Shown here: piece after piece, positions 29,339 to 36,988 of the stretch
Numbering within the stretch: the stretch's first letter is position 1
How the letters are laid out: each line of letters opens with the position of its first letter
Source: a virus
DNA: 36,988 nucleotides
Virus record (IMG/VR): IMGVR_UViG_3300036845_000699
Span: 1 to 36,988 of that record
Strand: one strand, 5' to 3'
Made by a program: the position numbers and the translations under genes
The notes under the pieces: generated by a model
What the model saw: only the letters and a program-made list of their open reading frames with translations
Told to the model about the DNA's origin: nothing
The model's database searches: none

Positions 29339-29638
29339 ATGCCACCATTCGTTCCACTACCTTCGGGCGGCAATCCGGCCATCGACGCCGCCGCCAGCTT
29401 CGCTTCGAGCGCCAGCGGCGCCGCTGGCGCCAGCAAAAACAAGTCAATACCAAAAAAGCCGGCGCCCTCGCCGGGCGCCACGCCGGGTGGCCCGTTCGAT
29501 TTGTCGGCAGAGCCCGGATCGGCTTCCTGTCCCACGTGCGGAGGCACGGGCCGGGCACCGGCACCGTCCGGTTCGGTGCCCGGCCCTCCAACCGGTCTCC
29601 AGGAATCGCTCGACGATTCCGTAGGGGGGTCGCGGTAA
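29339..29638 (+). CDS. Short paralog of the following internal protein, 99 aa
   Basis: The N-terminus (PFVPLPSGGNPAIDAAASFA) resembles the start of the 29639 product (SFPALPSGNNPALGAAAGYA), and a later part (GATPGGPFDLS) resembles its middle (GAAPGGPFDLS). A C-P-T-C-G-G-T-G-R zinc-knuckle-like element sits near residues 64-72 and is absent from the longer gene. It reads as a duplication with a large internal deletion. Low-complexity Pro/Ala/Gly composition. Confidence 0.6.
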   Translation: MPPFVPLPSGGNPAIDAAASFASSASGAAGASKNKSIPKKPAPSPGATPGGPFDLSAEPGSASCPTCGGTGRAPAPSGSVPGPPTGLQESLDDSVGGSR

Positions 29639-31201
29639 ATGGGAAGCTTCCCCGCTCTGCCGTCAGGCAACAACCCCGCGCTCGGCGCCGCAGCCGGCTA
29701 CGCCTCGAGCGCGGCGTCTGCGTACAACGCCATGCAGTCGGCTAAAAATCAGCAGGCGATCCGGGATCAGCAACGAAAGGACAAGGCTGCGGCCGACTAC
29801 CAGGCGGGACTACAGCGGGATTTTCAGGATCAGCTGGAGCTGCTAAAAATGGGCGCGGTGCCGACGCAAGTCTACCCGAATGGGCCGCCACTGCCCGGAC
29901 GACCGACGCTCCAGAGCCCTGAGGCGAACCCGGCTGCACAGGGCGGCGGTCCGACTATCACTGATCCGCAGGGCAATCGCCAGTACATACCGACCGAGAG
30001 CGAGAAAGACTTGCGGTCCGGTAAAACCTTCATTCCGACGGGAGGGCTGGCGTCGGCGCTCATAGCCGGCGGCGCGTGGGACGGCATAACCCCGATGACC
30101 GCAGCCCACTCCCACGATCTCCTGATGTCGCTCAATGAAGCCCAGCCGAAAGGCGACGGGTGGGAACTCGATACTTCGGGAAAAATGGTCGACGCGAATG
30201 GCAACCCGGCGGCGTTCTGGAAAAACAAAAACGGAAAGATCATGCCGTTCGACGGTTCCGGGACAGCTCAGTCCGGGCAGCCTGGCGGCGGAACACCCGG
30301 CGCCGCACCGGGCGGCCCATTCGATTTGTCGTCGAACGGCTACGGGCCGAACCTCTCCCGGATGGCCGCGCAGCCCGGCGCAGCACAGCCTGCGCAGGGC
30401 GGCGGCGGCCTGCGGTTCGCCCCTGCGGAAAAGCCCGAGAAGCCGGACGTCTCGCAAATCGTGCCGGGGCAGGTAGGCCCAAACGGAGGCCTGCTGATCT
30501 ACGACAAGAACACGCAGTCGATGAAGGAAATACCACCGATCCCCGGCAGCAAAGGCGTCCTGACGGCGGACCAGGAGGACCGCAGCGAAGACCGGAAGGT
30601 AAGACTGCGCGAAGCCGAAGCCCGGCTAGGGGACGCGGCAACCGCGCGCGAGGCGAGACAGGCAGATGCGCAACAGGCGCGAGAGAATCAGGCCGCGCAA
30701 AATCACGAGGCGGCCGGCCTCAAAAAACAGGCCATGCAGGCAATGGCGCAGGCCTACCACGATGCGGCAACGACGCCATCGAACGGAACATACTACGAGC
30801 CCCGGTACGTCAACGGGGTTGTAGTCTCGGCGGGCCAGCCCAAAACGATGCCCGATGATCCGCAGCAGAGGGACGACGAGATCAAGCGCCTGAAAACTCT
30901 CGCGAAGGGATACGAGCAGACCGCAAAGACCCATCAGGACGAGCAGGAGCGGATCGAAAAGGCGCGCGGGTGGGGCAAGTACGCGGCCCCGCAGACGGCG
31001 CCCGCGCCGCCGGCGCCGCCCGCGCAGCGCGGCGCAGCACCGGCTGCGAAGGGCACGGCGGGAACGAACGGCAAACAGCCCGTCACCATGCAGCACATCC
31101 GCAATTACGTGCAGGCGAAGAGAGCGGAGGGAAATCCCAACTTCAGCGAAGCGGACGCGATCCGCGAATTCAAGAGCTACGGCTATCCGATCGGGAAGTA
31201 A
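29639..31201 (+). CDS. Internal virion/ejection-like protein, 520 aa
   Basis: Starts directly after the previous stop (TAAATG). Residues 1-70 form an Ala-rich helix followed by a coil (QQAIRDQQRKDKAAADYQ). The middle (80-250) is Pro/Gly/Asn-rich with beta elements, and residues 310-400 are a long charged coiled-coil-like helix (R-K-V-R-L-R-E-A-E-A-R-L, then A-A-Q-N-H-E-A-A-G-L-K-K). The end is Pro/Ala-rich. Position, composition and the giant gene that follows suggest an internal core protein ejected with the DNA. Family not recognised. Confidence 0.6.
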   Translation: MGSFPALPSGNNPALGAAAGYASSAASAYNAMQSAKNQQAIRDQQRKDKAAADYQAGLQRDFQDQLELLKMGAVPTQVYPNGPPLPGRPTLQSPEANPAAQGGGPTITDPQGNRQYIPTESEKDLRSGKTFIPTGGLASALIAGGAWDGITPMTAAHSHDLLMSLNEAQPKGDGWELDTSGKMVDANGNPAAFWKNKNGKIMPFDGSGTAQSGQPGGGTPGAAPGGPFDLSSNGYGPNLSRMAAQPGAAQPAQGGGGLRFAPAEKPEKPDVSQIVPGQVGPNGGLLIYDKNTQSMKEIPPIPGSKGVLTADQEDRSEDRKVRLREAEARLGDAATAREARQADAQQARENQAAQNHEAAGLKKQAMQAMAQAYHDAATTPSNGTYYEPRYVNGVVVSAGQPKTMPDDPQQRDDEIKRLKTLAKGYEQTAKTHQDEQERIEKARGWGKYAAPQTAPAPPAPPAQRGAAPAAKGTAGTNGKQPVTMQHIRNYVQAKRAEGNPNFSEADAIREFKSYGYPIGK

Positions 31202-34200
31202 ATGGCGCAGGAACTCTCCACTCCCGCGCTGAATCCCGACACCTTCATGGCTGCGCAGGCGGCGCGGCCGGCGCCGGAACTCAATCCCGATACGTTCATG
31301 GCGGCGCAGGCCGCGCAGCCCGTCGCTGCGCAGGCTGCGGGCCCGCAGCCGGAAGCCGGCCGCCGCGATCCCGCGCAGCCGAAGGCCTACAACCTTCTGC
31401 CCGATCCGGGCCAGCCGACCGCGCAGTCCCGCTGGACGCAAACACCGATGTTCTTCGGGGCGACGGCCGACGCGCCCGAGGGCGCGACCGGGTACTCGGA
31501 CTATGACGCGAACAAGGGGCAGGGGCTTATCACGGTGAACCCGGGCGAGGGCTCTCTCGCGCATCCCGTCAATCAGTCGATCGCGCGTCACGAGTCCGTC
31601 CACATGCTGCTGCACCAGGCATTCGCGGACTACTCTCTGGATCAGCCGAGCAAAAGGGGGAACTGGCGGGCAGTGCTCAACGACCCCGCCGTGAAGCTCG
31701 CGGGAGACCGCGTGCTGAAGATCATGCAGGCGAACGGATACCGCGGTGAAAGCGATACTGAGCTGCCGGCGTACATGGCGGTGTTCTCGAATGCCGACAC
31801 CGAATGGACGAAGGGCGTCCCGATCGATCTGCGGAACAAGTACGTCGCCGCATTCACGAAGGCGCTGGCGAAACAGAACCCGCAGACGGCCGCGAAGTAT
31901 CTGCGGATGTCGGCTGGAGCGCCAGTCGGCGAGGGGCCGTCGCTGAATCCTGTTGATGAGCAACTGGCGCAGCCGGGCCTGCCTGACGTCGCGCGGGCGA
32001 AGTATCCGTTCATTGGCAAGAACGTCGTAATGATCCCCAAAAAAGGCGGGGAGTTCGGAAGCGAGGGCTGGCCTGCTGGCGAAGCCGGTGATTCAAACTA
32101 TCCGCGCCCGAAGGGAATTCCCCTGAATGTGCCCGGCATCGAGTACGACCCGAAGGGCAGCGCCGACGATCTGGCCGGGGAGGTTCTGCACACCGATCAG
32201 TTCGCCAATGAGGTGCGCGACCGGCTGGCCAAATCCTTTACCCCCGATCAGATCAAATATCTATCCCGGGCGAGCCTCGACTACGGCGCAGGCAAGGATA
32301 CCCCGCAGAATATCCGGCTGCGTAACGGAACTGATTCATTCATCCGCGGGGCTTTGCTCGGCCAGTGGCCCGCCAAAGACGTTGCCGGAATGAAACTGAG
32401 TCCCGGGCAGCAAGCTCAACTCGAGAGCCTTAAACGGTACATGCTGACCGGGCAGAGACCGCCCGCGCAGCCCACCGCTGCGCCAGCTTCACCCCCGCCG
32501 CTGCGCATGAGCGACCTCGACCCCGCGACGGTCGACCGGACGACAACCGCGCACGCGGCAACGCTGGCGAGCATTGTCCTGAATCCCACGCGGAGGGCAG
32601 CCCTTCCGACGCCCACCCCCGGAATGCAGTTTGCACCCCCGTCGTACCAGATTCAGGCGCCCGAGCCGGAACCGCCGAGGCCTCCGATGGCTGCTGGACC
32701 CGTCATGCAGCGCGTTCCGGGCACGGAGACTTACCGGGACCGGCGAGGCGCGTATCTGAACGTGCCCGGATCGAAGCCCGAAGGCGAACAGATTCGGGGC
32801 GGCGGCCCGACCTTCAACGCGCCCCACGTCTCGCCGGTCCGCAGAGGACTCGAAACCCCGATTATCAAGCCCGAGGACATCGATGAGTTCTTCCCATTTC
32901 TGACGGGCTTTTTCCGCTTGCACGCCGGCGTCCTCAAAGCGGCCGCGGGAATGACTTCGCCCGAGAACATCGCGATCGCAGCGGCGACCGCCGGACTCGG
33001 CGCGATACCGGGACTGACGGCGAAGATAGTAGCCGCCGGACTCAGCACATACTTCGCAACTCAGGCAGGAAAGGCCCTGCTCGACAAATACCCTCGGATC
33101 AAAGAGCTGGTTAAGGCGAAGGACTGGCAGGGCGCGCTCGAACTGGGCGGCGGCACCCTGGCGGATGCGGCGATGTTTTACGGTGCAGGGAAGCATGCGC
33201 TCGACACCGCTCTGCTCGAGGTGCCCCGCGAAATTGCACTCAAGCGGCAGCGCGCGGCGGCGAAGGCGGCGCAACCCGAACCAGAGCCCGCCGCCACCAT
33301 CACGGGTCGCGTGCCGTACCGGCCGAAGGCCGCGCCGCCGGCGCCCGAGATCGAGAAGCCGGCGAAGCAACCACCGGCCGCGCAGCCTGCGCAGCGCATC
33401 GCTGCGGAGCCTGCGAAGCCGCCGACTGCGCCGCAGGTTGAGACCGCTCCGGTGCCGCTGAAGCCGTTGCACGAGATGTCGCCGAACGAACTCGACGAGG
33501 TCATCAAAGAGGGGACCGGCGCAGACGCGAAGATGCTCCGGGAGTTCTTCGGGGAAGACGGGGCGAAGAAATATATGCGCCTCGAGCGCAAGTCAAATTC
33601 GAGCACCGATCCGCAGGGCGCGGACGCGGCGCAGGCGGAAATCGAGCGCATGCAGGGCGAACTCAGCGAGCCCCAGCGCAACCGCCTGTTTGGAATCGAC
33701 CAACCCGAAACACATGACCTTGAGGCCGCCCGCAGCATGCGCAACGCTCTCGGACGCATCGACCCGACGAGCCCCGCCACTCTCGGCGAGTCGCTCAAGT
33801 GGGCCGTTTCGCGGTTCGACCCGCAGAGCCCCACTGCCAACCCCGAAGCCTATGCGCAGCTGCGTCGCGGCGCGGAGATCGCGCACGAAAACGGCTGGAA
33901 CACCGCCGAAGTCATGGCGCATGCTTACGAGGGAGCGGTCGGCCGTTTCAAGGATCCCGAGGATGCCGCCTACGTGCTGGAGCGGTTCCGCCGCGGTGCC
34001 GGTAAGCCGCCCGCGCAGGAGCCCGCGCAGCGCATCGCTGCGGAGCCTGCGCGTGTCCCGCCAGAGCCACCATCTGTTACCGCTGCGCCACAGGCCGAAC
34101 CGAAACGACAGCGGGGCGAGAAGTACTCGGACTACCAGAAGCGGCTGCGGGCAACCGCGCCGACTGAGGCGGCGCCCGAAGCGCCCGCTGCGCGGCTTGG

Positions 34201-36988
34201 ACTCGATCAGGCCGCAGCTCAGTCCATCCTTGAGCGGCTGGACGCAGCCGGGAAGAAATCGGAGCAATGGCTTCGCGACAACGGCTTCACGGGCGGCGGA
34301 TCGCTCTCCGCAAACAGGATTCTCGATCCCGAGGCGCTGTTCCATCTGACGCGCGCAGTGGCCGGCGACGTCGCCCGGGGCGTGATTACCGTTCGGGACG
34401 CGGCGCAGGCGATACTCGACAGGCTGCGCGACAAGTTCGACGATCTGCCGGCGCTCGGCGCGGTCGAGGACCGGATTCGGGAGCACATAGCCGACCTCGC
34501 GCAGCCGCCCGAGGCACCCGCGCAACGCATCGTTGCACCGGCTGCACCGGTGGAGACGGGACTGCACGGGCCGATCTTCCGCGAGTACTCCGGCAAGCCC
34601 AGGGAGGCGATCGCGAAACTCGAGCGGGAGGAGACCGGAGAAGTACCGAGCGTCTGGCATCATCCCGAACTCGGCTGGATCGATCTGATCTGGGGCAACA
34701 AAAGCGGTGGCCTCGATCACATCATCGCGAAACACGTGAAAGGCCAGGGCGACCTCAAACTGGATGACCTGGCCGAAATGATTCCAGGCATGCGCGTGGT
34801 TTCCAATGATGGGCGCACGGCAAGACTTGAAAGTCAGACCCACGAAGCCGGTGTGCGCCTCGACTACGACGGGAAGACCAAGCACTGGCTGATCACTGCA
34901 TATGAGAAGCCGGCCTCCGGAACCAATAGCCGCGTTCCCGGAGCCCCTTCGGGTGCTGGACCGGCTCCCCCAGCAACCGGCGACTCAGATATGCCGCCTA
35001 CCGGAGGGTCTCCTCTCGTCTCCGGATCCCCGCAGAGCGCTCCGCAAGGTGACGGTCATCCACCGCCAGACGGCATACAGTCCAAGCATAGCGGACCGAC
35101 TGATCGCGGTCCCGTCACTCTCGGCATGGGCCTCGGGGCCTTCGAGCCGTTCCTGCGCGAATCGATCGAGGACATGAGGGCCATGAAGGCCAAGCGCGAC
35201 GCGGCGCTCGAGGAGCTCGAGCGTTCGAAGATCACGCCGGGAGAGAAGCACTGGGGCGAACAAGTCCGTCATTACTTCACCGGCGAACGGGACCTGTGGG
35301 CGGCACGGGCGAATCAGGGCATCGCCAAGGTCCGGAAGCTGACCTGGCCGTCCCGCAACCGCCGCACTCGCGTCGACACGCTGGCCGAAGCGATCGCGAT
35401 CGCGCGGGAGTACAAAGGCAGGCCGGAGGAACTGAAATCCATCCTGGGCGGCTACCATCCGGATCTGGCGCAACTCGCGAAAAATGATCAGGCCGCATAC
35501 GACCGCGTGATGGACCGGGTACTGGCGCTGCGGCCGGCGATCGAACGGGCGCTGCAGCCGATGGATCCGGCAATGAAGGCCGTCGACCAGTTCTACACGA
35601 ACATGGCTGAGATGACGGCCGCCGAGGGCAAGCGCGTCGGTAACCTCGACACAACGTGGAATCCGGAGACGTATGTGCCGCACGTGCTGCATCCGAAGGG
35701 CGAGGGCGCACTGCCGACGTTGCGGAAGGCGGCGGGGCAGGCGATGGGCGGCCGGATCGGCAAGTACTTCGGGTTCTCGCAGGAACGCAGCTTTCCGACG
35801 CTTCTCGACGCGATCATGCACGACGTGATTCCGAAGACGATGAACATTCACGATGCGTTCACGATTCAGCAAGATGACTTCGCGCGGTCGCGGGCCACGC
35901 GGCTCCTCGAGGACCAATTGAGAGCGAGCAACATCGGCAAGTACACCGTTCGAAACAATGCACCGGAAGGATCGGTGCCGCTCGCACCGCAGTCGAAGGA
36001 GTTCCTCCAGATCGTGCCCTACGATACAGGCGCGATCGATGAGCAGGGACAGCCAGTTCTGGAGCACGCCGAAAGGCGACTCTACGTGCCGAAGTTCATC
36101 GAACAGGCGTTGCGGCCGATCACTTCGCCCGACTTCACGACCGAGATTCTGGCAGTACATGCCCTGCGGCTCTCGCAGGCCGCAACCAAAGCCGCACAGC
36201 TCGGGCTGTCATTCTTCCACGCGACCACCGAGAACTACATGGCCCTCGCCAATATGGGCGTGAAGGGCTACGTTCAGGCCCTGAGGGCGTCCCGCGACTC
36301 GCCGGAGTTTCTGGCCGCTGAGCGGGATTTGATTGCGCACGGCGGGACCACTTCGATTCAGGGCAACACCGTCGAGGCATACCGTGGCTTGCAGCCGGGA
36401 TCCATCCCCACCTGGGGCGACATCTGGCGCCAGAACGCCGCGGTCAAGATCATGGACGACGCGGCGCATGCGATCAGCGATTTCACGTTCGCCAACCTGC
36501 AGCGGCGCTTCAAGGTGACCGATTACCAGCTGCACGTTGCCGGCTGGATGGCGGAGCATCCGAGCGCGTGGGGCCGCGATGTGCGGATCGCGAAACAGGG
36601 CATCGCGAAAGAAGTGAACGCGATCTACGGCGGCCTGCATTGGGAGAACATCGGGCTCAACAAGATGACGGTCGAGATGGCGCGCGCCTTCTTCCTCGCG
36701 CCCGACTGGACGCTCTCAAACGTGTTCAATGTGAAGTACGCGTTCGAGAAGGGGCCGGGCGGCAAGATGGCGCGGATGTTCTGGGCGCGCACCGCCGTCG
36801 CGGGGCTGATTGCCACCCAGGCCGCAACGCTGATGATGAGCCGCGATCCAATCGGTGCGGCGAGGCGACTGAAGACAGATCCGCGGCGGGCTCTGACGCA
36901 GGTTTATCTCGGGAAGGACCCGAATGGTGAGGACGTCTACCAGAACTGGTTCTTCAAGGGAGCGCCGGGCGACTTTATCACCCTGATG
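31202..36988 (+). CDS. Giant polyvalent ejection protein, 3' partial
   Basis: This frame is open for at least 1929 codons and is cut by the window edge. Residues 10-40 hold two copies of LNPDTFMAAQAA. Near 100-230 is a zincin-like region: R-H-E-S-V-H (His130, Glu131, His134), with Glu187 a possible third ligand. Residues about 584-630 are hydrophobic (IAIAAATAGLGAIPGLTA), as in phage ejection proteins. Pro/Ala linkers with P-A-Q-R-I separate domains (for example near 33380, 34030 and 34520). Near 1147-1240 is a barnase/EndoU/colicin-like nuclease domain (WHHPELGWIDLIWGN, then G-L-D-H-I-I-A-K-H at 1170-1178). The C-terminal 400 residues resemble conserved ends of large polyvalent phage proteins. 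It probably enters the host with the DNA. Domain calls are from memory. Confidence 0.75.
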   Translation, partial: MAQELSTPALNPDTFMAAQAARPAPELNPDTFMAAQAAQPVAAQAAGPQPEAGRRDPAQPKAYNLLPDPGQPTAQSRWTQTPMFFGATADAPEGATGYSDYDANKGQGLITVNPGEGSLAHPVNQSIARHESVHMLLHQAFADYSLDQPSKRGNWRAVLNDPAVKLAGDRVLKIMQANGYRGESDTELPAYMAVFSNADTEWTKGVPIDLRNKYVAAFTKALAKQNPQTAAKYLRMSAGAPVGEGPSLNPVDEQLAQPGLPDVARAKYPFIGKNVVMIPKKGGEFGSEGWPAGEAGDSNYPRPKGIPLNVPGIEYDPKGSADDLAGEVLHTDQFANEVRDRLAKSFTPDQIKYLSRASLDYGAGKDTPQNIRLRNGTDSFIRGALLGQWPAKDVAGMKLSPGQQAQLESLKRYMLTGQRPPAQPTAAPASPPPLRMSDLDPATVDRTTTAHAATLASIVLNPTRRAALPTPTPGMQFAPPSYQIQAPEPEPPRPPMAAGPVMQRVPGTETYRDRRGAYLNVPGSKPEGEQIRGGGPTFNAPHVSPVRRGLETPIIKPEDIDEFFPFLTGFFRLHAGVLKAAAGMTSPENIAIAAATAGLGAIPGLTAKIVAAGLSTYFATQAGKALLDKYPRIKELVKAKDWQGALELGGGTLADAAMFYGAGKHALDTALLEVPREIALKRQRAAAKAAQPEPEPAATITGRVPYRPKAAPPAPEIEKPAKQPPAAQPAQRIAAEPAKPPTAPQVETAPVPLKPLHEMSPNELDEVIKEGTGADAKMLREFFGEDGAKKYMRLERKSNSSTDPQGADAAQAEIERMQGELSEPQRNRLFGIDQPETHDLEAARSMRNALGRIDPTSPATLGESLKWAVSRFDPQSPTANPEAYAQLRRGAEIAHENGWNTAEVMAHAYEGAVGRFKDPEDAAYVLERFRRGAGKPPAQEPAQRIAAEPARVPPEPPSVTAAPQAEPKRQRGEKYSDYQKRLRATAPTEAAPEAPAARLGLDQAAAQSILERLDAAGKKSEQWLRDNGFTGGGSLSANRILDPEALFHLTRAVAGDVARGVITVRDAAQAILDRLRDKFDDLPALGAVEDRIREHIADLAQPPEAPAQRIVAPAAPVETGLHGPIFREYSGKPREAIAKLEREETGEVPSVWHHPELGWIDLIWGNKSGGLDHIIAKHVKGQGDLKLDDLAEMIPGMRVVSNDGRTARLESQTHEAGVRLDYDGKTKHWLITAYEKPASGTNSRVPGAPSGAGPAPPATGDSDMPPTGGSPLVSGSPQSAPQGDGHPPPDGIQSKHSGPTDRGPVTLGMGLGAFEPFLRESIEDMRAMKAKRDAALEELERSKITPGEKHWGEQVRHYFTGERDLWAARANQGIAKVRKLTWPSRNRRTRVDTLAEAIAIAREYKGRPEELKSILGGYHPDLAQLAKNDQAAYDRVMDRVLALRPAIERALQPMDPAMKAVDQFYTNMAEMTAAEGKRVGNLDTTWNPETYVPHVLHPKGEGALPTLRKAAGQAMGGRIGKYFGFSQERSFPTLLDAIMHDVIPKTMNIHDAFTIQQDDFARSRATRLLEDQLRASNIGKYTVRNNAPEGSVPLAPQSKEFLQIVPYDTGAIDEQGQPVLEHAERRLYVPKFIEQALRPITSPDFTTEILAVHALRLSQAATKAAQLGLSFFHATTENYMALANMGVKGYVQALRASRDSPEFLAAERDLIAHGGTTSIQGNTVEAYRGLQPGSIPTWGDIWRQNAAVKIMDDAAHAISDFTFANLQRRFKVTDYQLHVAGWMAEHPSAWGRDVRIAKQGIAKEVNAIYGGLHWENIGLNKMTVEMARAFFLAPDWTLSNVFNVKYAFEKGPGGKMARMFWARTAVAGLIATQAATLMMSRDPIGAARRLKTDPRRALTQVYLGKDPNGEDVYQNWFFKGAPGDFITLM

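Noticed and set aside
30626-31963. Minus-strand frame of 445 codons opposite the 29639 gene and the start of the polyvalent gene
   Set aside because: Arg/Leu-rich shadow crossing a genuine plus-strand gene boundary.
33593-34885. Long minus-strand frame (430 codons) opposite the polyvalent gene
   Set aside because: Same reason; the plus-strand gene has conserved domains across this stretch.
1-36988. tRNA genes, CRISPR arrays or insertion sequences
   Set aside because: No cloverleaf with a conserved T-loop, no regular spaced repeats and no transposase were seen by eye; a scan with dedicated software was not possible.

Overview
The window is a continuous piece of a high-GC tailed double-stranded DNA bacteriophage or prophage. 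The left edge may cut a gene, and the right edge certainly cuts a very large one. No host gene, tRNA, integrase, replication gene, endolysin or holin was recognised, so host and lifestyle stay open. The order terminase, portal, scaffold, capsid, adaptor-like proteins, nozzle, tailspike, ejection proteins, with no tail tube, tape measure or baseplate, points to a short-tailed (podovirus-like) particle. Genes are packed tightly, with ATGA, GTGA and TAATG overlaps and frequent GTG or TTG starts.

Left region (1-4334): about ten small, mostly unrecognised plus-strand genes in a coupled string. They include a pair of related proteins (1145 and 1402), a conserved phage protein (2087) and a protein with two DNA-binding-like ends (2969).

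Packaging region (4407-9229): a 22-codon ORF, a small-terminase-like protein, a sigma-70-family sigma factor, a zinc-binding protein that overlaps the start of the large terminase, the large terminase, and small genes including a second paralogous pair (7746 and 8195).

Head region (9236-18280): portal, scaffold-like protein, decoration-like protein and major capsid protein. Two minus-strand islands interrupt it, one on each side of the portal gene and its coupled downstream partner. The first (9236-10515) holds an HNH endonuclease and several very small ORFs. The second (13191-about 13950) holds a paralog of the zinc protein at 5639 and a conserved 120-residue protein.

Tail and ejection region (18289-36988): small virion proteins, three adaptor-like proteins, a 1194-residue nozzle-like protein ending in three related beta-rich repeats, a collagen-like protein, a pectate-lyase-fold tailspike carrying three carbohydrate-binding-like modules, a GNAT-like protein, three Ala/Gly-rich internal proteins, and a giant open frame of at least 1929 codons. 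That last gene reads as a polyvalent ejection protein: a zincin-like HESVH motif, a hydrophobic segment, a barnase/EndoU/colicin-like nuclease domain and a long conserved C-terminal region.

The main leads are the polyvalent protein, the sigma factor inside the terminase pair, the antisense islands, an inverted repeat lying over the small-terminase start, repeated tiny ORFs bridging gene junctions, and repeated use of internal gene duplication.
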